From NCBI GenBank assembly GCA_947479915.1, contig CANKAU010000022.1:1-37203 (forward strand): a stretch of 37,203 bases of DNA, in the 5' to 3' direction. Under the pieces are notes generated by a model. That model saw only the letters and a list, made by a program, of their open reading frames with translations, was not told the origin of the DNA and ran no database searches. Origin of the DNA: Chloroflexota bacterium. GTDB lineage: Bacteria; Chloroflexota; Dehalococcoidia; UBA2979. This document shows positions 1 through 7,206 of the stretch, piece after piece. Both the position numbers and the translations under genes were made by a program. Every line of letters begins with the position of its first letter. The stretch's first letter is position 1.

Positions 1-1
1 C

Positions 2-58
2 ACGCTCCTCGACGCGGCGACGGGGAAGGCGCTCGGCCTCGACGGGCTGGACGCGTAG
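2..58 (+). CDS. C-terminal end of an unidentified protein (partial)
   Basis: An open frame enters from the left edge and stops at TAG 56-58. It encodes an 18-residue tail ending in GLDGLDA. The codons are G/C-rich at the third position, as in the neighbouring genes, so it is probably the end of a real gene transcribed in the same direction as the thioredoxin gene that follows. Too little is present to name a family. The gap to the next gene is about 150 bp and contains a palindromic repeat. Confidence 0.4.
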   Translation, partial: TLLDAATGKALGLDGLDA

Positions 59-74
59 CGGCCCGGAAAGCAGA

Positions 75-115
75 ACCCTCACCCCAACCCTCTCCCACTG
101 CGTGGGCGAGGGGGC
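75..115. repeat. REP-like GC-rich palindrome
   Basis: CCCTCTCCC (88-96) pairs with GGGCGAGGG (104-112) in 8 of 9 positions around a 7-nt loop, preceded by a C-rich stretch with CCCTCACCCC. It resembles the short intergenic palindromes scattered through many high-GC genomes. A related, longer hairpin lies at 6360-6384. It may act as a weak terminator for the truncated gene at the left edge. Confidence 0.45.
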
Positions 116-207
116 CGGAAGGCGAAGCCGACCCCGCGCGCCGCGACGATGCTCCGGCTGCGCGCTGGGCGTACGATCGAGGTCGCTCGTCCCACCTCGG
201 AGGCCCC

Positions 208-777
208 GTGAACCGACTCGCCCGCTACTCCATCGTCGCCGCGATCTTCCTCGTGGTCGGGGGGATCTTCGTCTGGCGCGACGTGCTGCCGAAGTACCGC
301 GGCGCGCAGTACGGGCTCGTGGACTCCTCGGTGGAGGCGGCGCCGGGGCTGCCGGCGCCGGACTTCGTGCTCCTCGACCACGCCACCAACAAGCCGGTGA
401 AGCTGTCCGACTACCGCGGCAAGACGGTGGTCCTCAACTTCTGGGCGACGTGGTGCGGGCCGTGCCGGGCGGAGATGCCTGCGTTCAAGAAGGTGTACGA
501 CGCCCACCGCGACCAGATGGTGATCCTCGCGGTGAACTACCGCGAGTCCCCCGAGCAGATCGAGTTCTTCAACCGGGACTTCGCCCTGACCTTCCCGCTG
601 CTGGTGGATCGCTCCGGTGGGGTGCAGGACCACTATGGCGTGCAGGGCCTCCCCTCCACGTTCTTCATCGACGCGCAGGGTGTCCTCCGTGCCCGGGCCG
701 TCGGCCCCGCGCTGGGCGACTCACTGGCCGAGGGGCTGAAGGCGGCCGGCCTCGACCTGGCCGCGAAGCCGCAGTGA
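208..777 (+). CDS. TlpA/ResA-type thioredoxin-fold thiol-disulfide oxidoreductase
   Basis: The 189-residue protein is anchored by one N-terminal membrane segment (about residues 8-23), followed by a thioredoxin/AhpC-TSA-like domain facing outside. The redox motif WCGPC gives Cys83 and Cys86, in the context LNFWATWCGPCRAEMP, and a cis-proline region GLPSTFF follows near residue 150. This layout is typical of TlpA/ResA/CcmG proteins, which reduce periplasmic or extracytoplasmic disulfides, often for cytochrome c maturation. The start is GTG 208, because GGAGG lies at 199-203, although the 4-nt spacing is short. The next gene follows with almost no gap and may be co-transcribed. No cytochrome biogenesis gene is visible beside it, so the substrate is unknown. 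Confidence 0.9.
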   Translation: MNRLARYSIVAAIFLVVGGIFVWRDVLPKYRGAQYGLVDSSVEAAPGLPAPDFVLLDHATNKPVKLSDYRGKTVVLNFWATWCGPCRAEMPAFKKVYDAHRDQMVILAVNYRESPEQIEFFNRDFALTFPLLVDRSGGVQDHYGVQGLPSTFFIDAQGVLRARAVGPALGDSLAEGLKAAGLDLAAKPQ

Positions 778-809
778 CCCAGGACGCCGGCGGCACCGAG
801 GTCGCGCCC

Positions 810-1214
810 ATGATGCGCGTGGACTACGCGTTCCTCTGCGACGCCGCTACGGAGCACGGCGGCAAGGTCAACGCGCTCGGCATCGGCATCGACCACCTCG
901 GCGTGTCGACGCTGCCGGCCACGCACGGGCGCCTCGCGTTCGTCGCGCGACTGGTGTTCGAGGACGCCGGCGGGACGGCCGTCCCCTTCGTCCTGAAGCT
1001 CGTCGACGCCGACGGCCGCGACGTGATCACTCCCGTCGAGGGGCGCTTCCAGGTGGAGGCCGCGCCCGGACGCCGCCTCGACGGCGCCAGCCTGCTCGTC
1101 GACCTCGTGAACCTCGAGTTCACCGCCACCGGCCCGCACGAGGTGCAGCTGTGGAGCGACGGCGAGCTGGTCGTCACGCTGCCGATCGAGGTGTGGAAGG
1201 TCGCGGCCGTCTAG
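810..1214 (+). CDS. DUF6941-like protein
   Basis: This 134-residue soluble protein opens with MMRVDYAFLCDAA followed by a GGKVNALGIGID stretch. The arrangement (a V-x-YAFL-x-DAA start, then a GGK-x-x-x-LG turn, then beta-rich sequence) matches my memory of the DUF6941 family, whose function is unknown. The start is uncertain: ATG 810 or 813 fits the family N-terminus, but the frame is also open from GTG 774, which would overlap the stop of the thioredoxin gene in a GTGA arrangement and add 12 residues. Either way it is probably co-transcribed with the thioredoxin gene. The family assignment is from pattern memory only. Confidence 0.7.
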   Translation: MMRVDYAFLCDAATEHGGKVNALGIGIDHLGVSTLPATHGRLAFVARLVFEDAGGTAVPFVLKLVDADGRDVITPVEGRFQVEAAPGRRLDGASLLVDLVNLEFTATGPHEVQLWSDGELVVTLPIEVWKVAAV

Positions 1215-1236
1215 CGCGGCACGCCGGAGACAGCAG

Positions 1237-1695
1237 ATGAGCAACGCTCGCCTCCTCGAACTGTGGCCCACGGTGGCCGCTGCGCGGGCCGCGTTCCTCC
1301 ACAGCCTCGAAAGGGCGAGCGAGGCCGACGCCCTGCGTCACCCCGGCGGTGACGAGCGCGAATGGTGCGCGCTCCAGGTCGCCCAGCACGTCCTCGGCTG
1401 GACGCTGAATGTGGACAAGGTCATCGAATCGCTCGCCCGCGGCGTCGCCGTCCCGAAGCACCCGCGGGGCTACCTGCCTCCCGATGCGCCCTCGACGCTC
1501 GCCGAGGTGCGCCACGCGCTCGCCGAGGCGTCGGTGCGGTTCCTCGACCTCCCGCTCCGCGTCGCCGAGCAGGCCGACGAGGTGCTCACCGTGGCGCACG
1601 AGGTCTACGGGCCGATGACCTACGCCGGTTGGTTCGAGCGCTGCGCCGCCCACGACGGCATCCACCTCGCGCAGGTCGAGGGCGCGCTCGCCTAG
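1237..1695 (+). CDS. DinB-like (DinB_2) four-helix protein
   Basis: The 152-residue, mostly helical protein fits the DinB/YfiT-like superfamily. These are small four-helix bundles that usually bind a divalent metal through three histidines and include thiol transferases and many uncharacterised proteins. Candidate ligands are the His in the segment WCALQVAQHVLGW and the two His in the C-terminal AAHDGIHLAQVEGAL. That C-terminal H-x-x-x-H pattern is the most recognisable feature. It follows the DUF6941-like gene by 22 bp on the same strand, suggesting one transcription unit from 208 to 1695. The physiological substrate cannot be read from the sequence. Confidence 0.8.
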   Translation: MSNARLLELWPTVAAARAAFLHSLERASEADALRHPGGDEREWCALQVAQHVLGWTLNVDKVIESLARGVAVPKHPRGYLPPDAPSTLAEVRHALAEASVRFLDLPLRVAEQADEVLTVAHEVYGPMTYAGWFERCAAHDGIHLAQVEGALA

Positions 1696-1900
1696 CCCTC
1701 GACGACGCTTGCGCAGCGGCGACGGCAGCGGGCGGGGCGTGTAAGATGCGGCTCGCAGGACTGAGAACGTCCGGCCGCGCGTATTCCCCGCCGTGCGACT
1801 GGCCCAGGACACCGGCCTTCGATGACCTCGAGGCCACGCAGCCGGCACGCGCCGCGCAAGCCGACGCCCGCACGGGCGACGCTCAAGAAGGGGACTCCTC

Positions 1901-3598
1901 ATGGCTCAATTGACTGGCGAGCAGATCATCGCTCGCTCCCTGAAGACCCAGGGCATCGACAAGATCTTCGGCGTCGTCGGCATCCCGGTCACGGGCATCG
2001 CCTCGGCGTGCCAGGCCGAGGGGCTGACCTACACCGGCATGCGCCACGAGATGCCCGCGACGTACGCCGCGCAGGCCGTCTCGTTCATCGGCCCGCGCAT
2101 GGGCGCCGCGCTCGCCGTCTCCGGCCCGGGCGTGCTGAACGCGGTCGCCGCGTTCGCCAACGCGTGGTCCAACCGCTGGCCGATGCTGCTCCTCGGCGGC
2201 TCGTACGAGCAGTCCGGGCACTCGATGGGCTTCTTCCAGGAGGCCGACCAGCTCACGCCGCTGCGCCCCTTCGCGAAGTACGCCGAGCGCGTCGAGCAGA
2301 TCGAGCGCATCCCGATCTACGTCGCGGAGGCCGTGAAGAAGGCGCTCTACGGCACCCCCGGCCCGTCCTACCTCGACCTGCCCGGCGACATCATCGCGGG
2401 GACCGTGGACGAGGAGAAGGTGCAGTGGGCGGAGCGCGTCCCCGACCCGCGCCGCACCCAGGCCGACTCCCGTGACGTCGAGGCGGCCATCGCGGCGCTG
2501 AAGACGGCGGAGCAGCCGCTGATCATCATCGGCAAGGGCATCGCGTACTCGCGTGCCGAGCAGGAGATGCGCGCCTTCGTCGAGAAGACGGGGCTGCCGT
2601 TCCTCGCGATGCCGATGGCGAAGGGCATCCTGCCGGACGACCACCCCCAGGCCGCGGCCGCCGCGCGCAGCTTCATCCTGCAGAACGCCGACATGGTGCT
2701 GCTGATGGGTGCGCGCATGAACTGGATGCTGCACTTCGGTCTACCGCCGCGCCTGAAGAAGGGCGTGCGCGTCATCCAGCTGGACATCAACCCCGAGGAG
2801 ATCGGCGTCAACGTCCCCTCCGAGGTGGCGATGATCGGCGACGCGAAGGCGACGCTGGGCCAGATGCTCGATGTCCTCGACCGCGAGCCGTGGACCTTCC
2901 CGCAGGACTCCGAGTGGCTGGCGCAGGTGAAGGCCGAGTCGCGCACCAACCAGGAGGCCGTCGAGGGCATGATGCAGGAGGAGTCGAACCCCATCGGCTA
3001 CTACCGCGCGCTGCGCTCGATCGCCGAGGCGATGCCGCACGACATGGTGCTGGTCGCCGAGGGCGCGAGCACCATGGACATCTCGCGATCCGTGATCAAC
3101 AACTTCCAGCCGCGCACGCGCCTGGACGCCGGCTCGTTCGGTTCGATGGGCCTCGGCCACGGCTTCGCCATCGGCGCGGCGGTGGAGACCGGTAAGCACA
3201 TCCTCTGCCTGCAGGGTGACGGTGCGTTCGGCTTCGCCGGCACCGAGTGCGAGGTCGCCGTCCGCTACAACCTGCCGATCACGTGGGTGGTGTTCAACAA
3301 CGGCGGCATCGGCGGCCACAAGGCCGAGCTGTTCGAGGGCGACCAGAAGCCCGTGGGCGGCATGAGCCTGAACGCGCGCTACGACATCATGATGCAGGGC
3401 CTGGGCGGCATGGGGATTCTCGCGGAGTCATCCGCGGACCTCGACGCCGCGCTGGCGAAGGCGCTGGCGCACAACGGCCCCAGCCTCATCAACGTCCCGC
3501 TGGACCCGGACGCGCGCCGCAAGCCGCAGAAGTTCGGCTGGCTGACCAGCACCAGCGGCACCCTGTCCGCCGGCAGCGCCGTCACCACCAAGGAGTAG
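1901..3598 (+). CDS. ThDP-dependent oxalyl-CoA decarboxylase / 2-hydroxyacyl-CoA lyase family enzyme
   Basis: The 565-residue protein has the three-domain ThDP enzyme layout: an N-terminal pyrimidine-binding domain with the catalytic Glu50 in GMRHE, a central domain, and a C-terminal pyrophosphate domain with GDGAFGF at 439-445 and the NN of the metal motif at 466-467. The stretches FGVVGIPVTGIA, SGPGVLNAV and MAKGILPDDHPQAAAAAR match oxalyl-CoA decarboxylase and peroxisomal-type 2-hydroxyacyl-CoA lyase rather than acetolactate synthase. Oxc would turn oxalyl-CoA into formyl-CoA and CO2; a lyase would split 2-hydroxyacyl-CoA into formyl-CoA and an aldehyde. I cannot decide between them. Start ATG 1901 has AGAAGGGGA upstream. 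A family III CoA-transferase, the usual Oxc partner type, lies about 6.5 kb downstream but is not adjacent. Confidence 0.88.
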   Translation: MAQLTGEQIIARSLKTQGIDKIFGVVGIPVTGIASACQAEGLTYTGMRHEMPATYAAQAVSFIGPRMGAALAVSGPGVLNAVAAFANAWSNRWPMLLLGGSYEQSGHSMGFFQEADQLTPLRPFAKYAERVEQIERIPIYVAEAVKKALYGTPGPSYLDLPGDIIAGTVDEEKVQWAERVPDPRRTQADSRDVEAAIAALKTAEQPLIIIGKGIAYSRAEQEMRAFVEKTGLPFLAMPMAKGILPDDHPQAAAAARSFILQNADMVLLMGARMNWMLHFGLPPRLKKGVRVIQLDINPEEIGVNVPSEVAMIGDAKATLGQMLDVLDREPWTFPQDSEWLAQVKAESRTNQEAVEGMMQEESNPIGYYRALRSIAEAMPHDMVLVAEGASTMDISRSVINNFQPRTRLDAGSFGSMGLGHGFAIGAAVETGKHILCLQGDGAFGFAGTECEVAVRYNLPITWVVFNNGGIGGHKAELFEGDQKPVGGMSLNARYDIMMQGLGGMGILAESSADLDAALAKALAHNGPSLINVPLDPDARRKPQKFGWLTSTSGTLSAGSAVTTKE

Positions 3599-3630
3599 TC
3601 GAGGCCACCTCGGCCGCTCGATGACATGAA

Positions 3631-3660
3631 GAAGGGCGCACCCGCGAGGGTGCGCCCTTC
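3631..3660 (+). terminator. Strong hairpin terminator with GCGA tetraloop
   Basis: A perfect 13-bp stem (3631-3643 with 3648-3660) closes on the GNRA-type loop GCGA, and the T-rich run TCGTTGCGTTTCTT follows. It lies 32 bp after the stop of the ThDP enzyme and between convergent genes, so it ends the plus-strand transcript and may also stop minus-strand readthrough. Confidence 0.88.
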
Positions 3661-3697
3661 TCGTTGCGTTTCTTGCGGCGCCGATGCGCCCGCGCGG

Positions 3698-4342
3698 CTA
3701 GCGCGACACGCGCCCCGTCAGTCGACGCGCGCCCGCGACGCCGAGGATCGCGACGGCGAGCAGCACGAGCGGGGTGATGCCGGACGACTCCGACCGCGCG
3801 AGGCCACCGGTGCCAGTCTTGGCCGGAGCCGGGGTCGCTGCCACCGCAGTCGGGGCAGCCGCCGCCGCCGCCACGTTGAACGTGGTGCTGCCCGCGATAA
3901 TGTTGCCGTCCGTGCCGCCGCACGCCTGGTGCGAGACCTGGCCGACCACCACCCAGACCGTGTGAGCGCCCGCGGCCAGCGTGCCGACGTCCTGCGTCAG
4001 CGCCGCGCCGTGGATGATCTTCGGGTCGCCCGTCGGGATCGGGGTGCCGGCCTTCAGCACCTTCGTCGGGTCGATGTCCACGTAGTAGTGGACATGGAAC
4101 GAGGTCGCGTCGCCCAGCGCGGCGGCCTTCAGGTTGAGCGTCGGCGCCAGCGTGGCGCTCACGGTGGTGGGCGCGGCCGCGGTCGGCGGCGTCACGGTCA
4201 CCTTCAGGTCAGCGGGACACGCAGCGGGCGTCGCGGGCGGCGTCTGCGCCGATGCCGACATCGTCCCCAGCGTGCTGAACACCGCGCCCACGAGCGCCGC
4301 GGCGATCAGCCCGGCTGCCCCGATCCGTGTACTGAACTTCAT
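3698..4342 (-). CDS. Secreted protein with C-terminal membrane anchor, DUF4399-like domain (tentative)
   Basis: The 214-residue protein has a clear signal peptide (MKFSTRIG, a hydrophobic core, then SASAQ) and a beta-rich domain. A Pro/Ala/Thr linker follows, then a C-terminal transmembrane helix with an Arg-rich tail (ARRLTGRVSR). The domain carries HVHYYVD, an IIHGA segment and AGAHTVWVVVGQVSHQAC. The spaced histidines resemble DUF4399-like Ig-fold domains, but this is tentative. The PAKTGTGG sequence before the helix is reminiscent of a sorting or anchor signal. ATG 4342 was chosen over the in-frame ATG 4357 because GGAGGGG sits 5-6 nt before 4342. A good promoter lies at 4396-4423. The substrate or ligand is unknown. 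Confidence 0.82.
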   Translation of the reverse strand: MKFSTRIGAAGLIAAALVGAVFSTLGTMSASAQTPPATPAACPADLKVTVTPPTAAAPTTVSATLAPTLNLKAAALGDATSFHVHYYVDIDPTKVLKAGTPIPTGDPKIIHGAALTQDVGTLAAGAHTVWVVVGQVSHQACGGTDGNIIAGSTTFNVAAAAAAPTAVAATPAPAKTGTGGLARSESSGITPLVLLAVAILGVAGARRLTGRVSR

Positions 4343-4395
4343 CGAATGCCCCTCCATCAGTCCTTATCCCGCTCGTAATGACGTACCGCGGAGCG

Positions 4396-4423
4396 ACTAT
4401 ATCCGGTCGAGCGAGCGGGGCAA
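4396..4423 (-). promoter_or_regulatory. Sigma70-like promoter for the secreted protein gene
   Basis: On the minus strand, TTGCCC (4423-4418) is followed after 16 bp by TATAGT (4401-4396), giving a predicted transcript start about 45 nt before ATG 4342. Both boxes are near consensus for a GC-rich genome. Confidence 0.55.
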
Positions 4424-4438
4424 GGGGGCGGGGAAGGA

Positions 4439-4912
4439 TCACGCCCGCATTCGCACTGTTGTCGCCGTCTCGCTGACCTCGAGGAAGCCGAGGCGCGCGT
4501 AGAGGCGGCGGGCGGCGTGGTTCACGTGCAGCACTTCGAGGTCGACCGGGACGCCGCGGTCGTGGGCCTGCTTCAGGATGCGGTCGATGAGGATGCTGCC
4601 GATGCCCTGGTTCTGCCACTCGGGCGCGACCTCGATGGTGTTCAGCGTCCAGCGGTCGGGGTGGCGCTGCACGTCGATCGCGCCGGCGATCTCGTAGCCG
4701 ACCAGGATCACCTGCGCGCGGCCGACCGGGAAGCCGTCCATGAAGCGCGCGCGCTCGGCGGCCTCGTCCCACGTGCCGGTGGCCTGCTCGATGTAGCCGC
4801 GCATCACCTCGCAGTGGATCGGGAACAGCACCTCCAGGTCGGACTGCCGGGAGACGCGCAGCAGCAGCCCGGGCGGGCTCGGCTGCGGCGTCGACGGCGG
4901 CCCGCTGGTCAT
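4439..4912 (-). CDS. GNAT-family N-acetyltransferase
   Basis: The 157-residue protein has a typical GNAT fold. A substrate region comes first, then the central strand pair (WTLNTIEVAPEW), then the acetyl-CoA pyrophosphate loop QNQGIGSILI (Q-x-x-G-x-G), and finally the C-terminal HVNHAARRLYARLGF, which is characteristic of motif B. It transfers an acetyl group from acetyl-CoA to an amine; the acceptor is unknown. ATG 4912 overlaps the stop of the upstream ABM-domain gene as ATGA, so the two are translationally coupled. The minus-strand frame stays open far upstream, but that extension is antisense to the 6PGDH-like gene and looks non-coding. Confidence 0.87.
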   Translation of the reverse strand: MTSGPPSTPQPSPPGLLLRVSRQSDLEVLFPIHCEVMRGYIEQATGTWDEAAERARFMDGFPVGRAQVILVGYEIAGAIDVQRHPDRWTLNTIEVAPEWQNQGIGSILIDRILKQAHDRGVPVDLEVLHVNHAARRLYARLGFLEVSETATTVRMRA

Positions 4913-5208
4913 CGACGCATCGCCCCGACGACCTCGACGTCCCAGAGCGCGCCGTCGGTGGTGAGGTCGCCGAGGCGGGCGATGTCGGCGCGGATGTGGG
5001 GGGCGCTGCTGTGGGCGGCGCGGGCAGCCTCGTCCTCGTACTGCTCGAGGAACCAGAAGACGAGCGGGTCGTCCGAGGAGCGATAGATGGAGTAGGAGAC
5101 GGTGTGGGGCTCCTCGCGCGCGACGCTGGCGACCTGCGCTTCGAACATCGCGCGCAGTTCCTCCTCGCGGCCGGGGCGAGCGGTGACCTTTGCCATCACG
5201 GTGATCAT
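4909..5208 (-). CDS. Antibiotic biosynthesis monooxygenase (ABM) domain protein
   Basis: The 99-residue protein is a single ABM/YgiN-type ferredoxin-like domain. The opening MITVMAKVTARPGREEELRAM, the central E-x-x-x-x-SYSIYRSSDDP and the FWFLEQYEDEAARAAH segment are diagnostic. Family members are dimers; some are quinol or polyketide monooxygenases, others isomerases or heme-degrading enzymes, so a specific reaction cannot be assigned. The start has AGGAAGAGG upstream. It overlaps the GNAT gene by 4 nt, which suggests a two-gene operon. Confidence 0.88.
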   Translation of the reverse strand: MITVMAKVTARPGREEELRAMFEAQVASVAREEPHTVSYSIYRSSDDPLVFWFLEQYEDEAARAAHSSAPHIRADIARLGDLTTDGALWDVEVVGAMRR

Positions 5209-5360
5209 CGAGGCGTCCTCTTCCTGTCTTGCCCCTCATGCGGGGAATACCCCGCCCGGGGCGCCCCAGACCTGCGGGCTCCGAGCGGGACGGGTGCGCC
5301 GGAGCATCGTACCGTCGGATACTGAACCCACCCAACGCCGCCACAAGCCTCGAGGTCCCC

Positions 5361-6293
5361 ATGGCTGATCCGCTGAACTTCCCGCCGGATTCTGATCTGC
5401 GCTGGTACGGATCGCCCACGCCGGGTGCGGCGGTGCGCAGCGTCATCGGCCTCGTGCACCCCGGCGAGATGGGCGCGGCCGTCGGAGCCTCGTGCATTGC
5501 GGCGGGTGCCGACGTCCTGTGGGCGAGCGATGCCCGCAGCGCCGCGAGCGCGCTGCGCGCCGAGGAGGCCGGCCTGCGCGACGTGGGCTGGATCAACGGG
5601 CTGGTGAACCAGGCACAGATGGTGCTGTCCATTTGCCCCCCCGACGCCGCCGAGGAGATGGCCGAGGAGATCACGAACCTCGGCTTCAACCGCCTGTATG
5701 TGGACGCGAACGCCATCTCGCCCGCCACCGCGCGCCGCATCGCCGAGCGCGTGGAACAGACCGGCGCGGACTTCGTGGACGCGGGGATCATCGGCGGGCC
5801 GCCGACGGCGACGCGCGCCGGGGCGACGCGGCTGTACCTCTCCGGCCCGGAGGCGCAGCGCGCCGCACGGATGCTCGCGGGCGGGCCGCTGGACGTCGTC
5901 GTTCTCGACGGGCCCGTCGGAGCCGCGTCGGCGCTGAAGATGGCCTACGCCGCGTGGACGAAGGGCACGAGTGCGCTTCTCCTCACGATCGAAGCGCTCG
6001 CGCTGGAGGAAGGCGTGCACGGCGCGCTGATGCAGGAGTGGGCGAAGTCGCAGCCGGAGCTCATCGCGCGGTCGGAGCGCCTCGGCGGCGCGGCGGCGAA
6101 GGCGTGGCGGTGGATCGGCGAGATGCAGGAGATCGCGGCCACCCTCGAGGCGGCCGGGCTGCCCTCGGGCGTCCCGCAGGCGGCCGAGGAGGTCTACCGC
6201 GCGCTCGCCCCGTTCAAGGACGATCACGACGCTCCGGGCGGCGCGGAGCTCGCGCGCTACCTCGTGCAGCGGGAGCGCGCCGGCGAGGCGTAG
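5361..6293 (+). CDS. 6PGDH/3-hydroxyisobutyrate dehydrogenase-like NAD(P)-dependent oxidoreductase with DUF1932 domain
   Basis: The 310-residue protein begins, after a short leader, with a Rossmann domain (VIGLVHPGEMGAAVGASCIA) and has the conserved YVDANAISPATARRIAE and GIIGGPP stretches of the beta-hydroxyacid dehydrogenase superfamily. The C-terminal helical half (LKMAYAAWTKGTSALLL) fits the DUF1932 module found in this subgroup. It should oxidise or reduce a small hydroxy acid or imine with NAD(P); the substrate is unknown. ATG 5361 was chosen because GAGGT lies just before it and the Rossmann domain starts soon after. The frame is open 44 codons further upstream, but that part is intergenic in composition. 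Confidence 0.85.
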   Translation: MADPLNFPPDSDLRWYGSPTPGAAVRSVIGLVHPGEMGAAVGASCIAAGADVLWASDARSAASALRAEEAGLRDVGWINGLVNQAQMVLSICPPDAAEEMAEEITNLGFNRLYVDANAISPATARRIAERVEQTGADFVDAGIIGGPPTATRAGATRLYLSGPEAQRAARMLAGGPLDVVVLDGPVGAASALKMAYAAWTKGTSALLLTIEALALEEGVHGALMQEWAKSQPELIARSERLGGAAAKAWRWIGEMQEIAATLEAAGLPSGVPQAAEEVYRALAPFKDDHDAPGGAELARYLVQRERAGEA

Positions 6294-6349
6294 CGCGCGC
6301 GGGCGGGGCGGTTCGCCTGAGGTTGTCGAGGGAATATCGAACGGCGGCC

Positions 6350-6387
6350 CATCCCCCTGCCCCCCTCCCGGCGCGGGAAGGGGGATG
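6350..6387. repeat. REP-like hairpin between convergent genes
   Basis: CCCCCCTCCC (6360-6369) pairs with GGGAAGGGGG (6375-6384) in 9 of 10 positions around a 5-nt loop. Flanking CATCCCC and GGGGATG offer alternative pairings. It lies between the stops of two convergent genes, where it could block transcription from both sides. It resembles the smaller element at 75-115. Confidence 0.5.
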
Positions 6388-6433
6388 AGGAGGCTCGGGA
6401 CGACGCGCCGCCGCTAGCCGCGAGGCGCGCGCC

Positions 6434-7186
6434 TTACCACTGCTTGCCGATGCCGCCGCGCTCGCCGAAGAAGCCGGCGGGCCAGTTACGGCCCGTGATC
6501 ATCGCGCGGTCGACGTCCTCGGGCGTGGCGAGGCCGGCGTCCACGATTGCCTCGGCCTCGCGGCGGGCGGCGGCGAAGACGCGGTTCAGGATGAAGCCGT
6601 ACGAGCCCGGCTGGTCCTTCACCATGATCGCGACCTTGCCGGCCTTCTCGGCGACGCCCTTGATCGCCTCCACCGTGTCGGCCGAGGTGAGCGGGGTGCT
6701 GATCACCTCGCACATCTTCATCGTGGGGACAGGGTTGCTGAAGTGCATCCCACCGAAGAGCGGCTTGCGCGCCTCGGACACGTCGCGCTGGCAGTCGACG
6801 ATCGGGAAGCCCGAGGTGTTCGACACGAAGATAGCGTCCTTGTTCACGAGCTCGTCCAGCTCCTTGAACACGCGCTGCTTCAGGTCGAGCCGCTCCGGCA
6901 CGGCCTCGATCAGGAAGTCGACGTCCTTGAGCGCGTTGAGGTCGGTGGTGACGGTGATGCGCGGGATCGCCTCGACGGCGCGGTCGAAGGGCAGCTTGCC
7001 GACCTCGACGGCGCGCTTCATGCCCCAGCGGCTCTCGAAGATGGCGTCTTTCGTCTGCTGGACGATCTCCTCGGTCAGGTCACGCACGACCACGTCGTAG
7101 CCGGCGACGGCGAGCACCTGCGCGATGCCACCGCCCATGACGCCGCCGCCGAGGATGCCGATGGTGTGGATCTGCTCGAACTTCAT
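6434..7186 (-). CDS. 3-hydroxyacyl-CoA dehydrogenase (3-hydroxybutyryl-CoA dehydrogenase-like), short form
   Basis: The 250-residue protein has an N-terminal NAD-binding domain (GILGGGVMGGGIAQ, residues 10-23) and the catalytic segment GGMHFSNPVPTMKMCEV, with the His and the N-P-V-P loop of the family. It oxidises 3-hydroxyacyl-CoA to 3-oxoacyl-CoA with NAD. The C-terminal dimerisation domain is cut short: family members of this type usually have about 280-290 residues, whereas this one stops soon after MITGRNWPAG. The DNA after the stop is a GC-rich repeat, and I see no frame that restores the missing part. It starts 20 bp after the M20 peptidase stop on the same strand, so the two are probably co-transcribed. 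Confidence 0.87.
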   Translation of the reverse strand: MKFEQIHTIGILGGGVMGGGIAQVLAVAGYDVVVRDLTEEIVQQTKDAIFESRWGMKRAVEVGKLPFDRAVEAIPRITVTTDLNALKDVDFLIEAVPERLDLKQRVFKELDELVNKDAIFVSNTSGFPIVDCQRDVSEARKPLFGGMHFSNPVPTMKMCEVISTPLTSADTVEAIKGVAEKAGKVAIMVKDQPGSYGFILNRVFAAARREAEAIVDAGLATPEDVDRAMITGRNWPAGFFGERGGIGKQW

Positions 7187-7206
7187 GGCGGGCTCCTCGT
7201 GGTGGG

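Noticed and set aside
4913-5791. N-terminal extension that would fuse 293 residues to the GNAT protein
   Set aside because: The extension is antisense to the ABM and 6PGDH-like genes. The GNAT gene has a coupled ATGA start at 4912.
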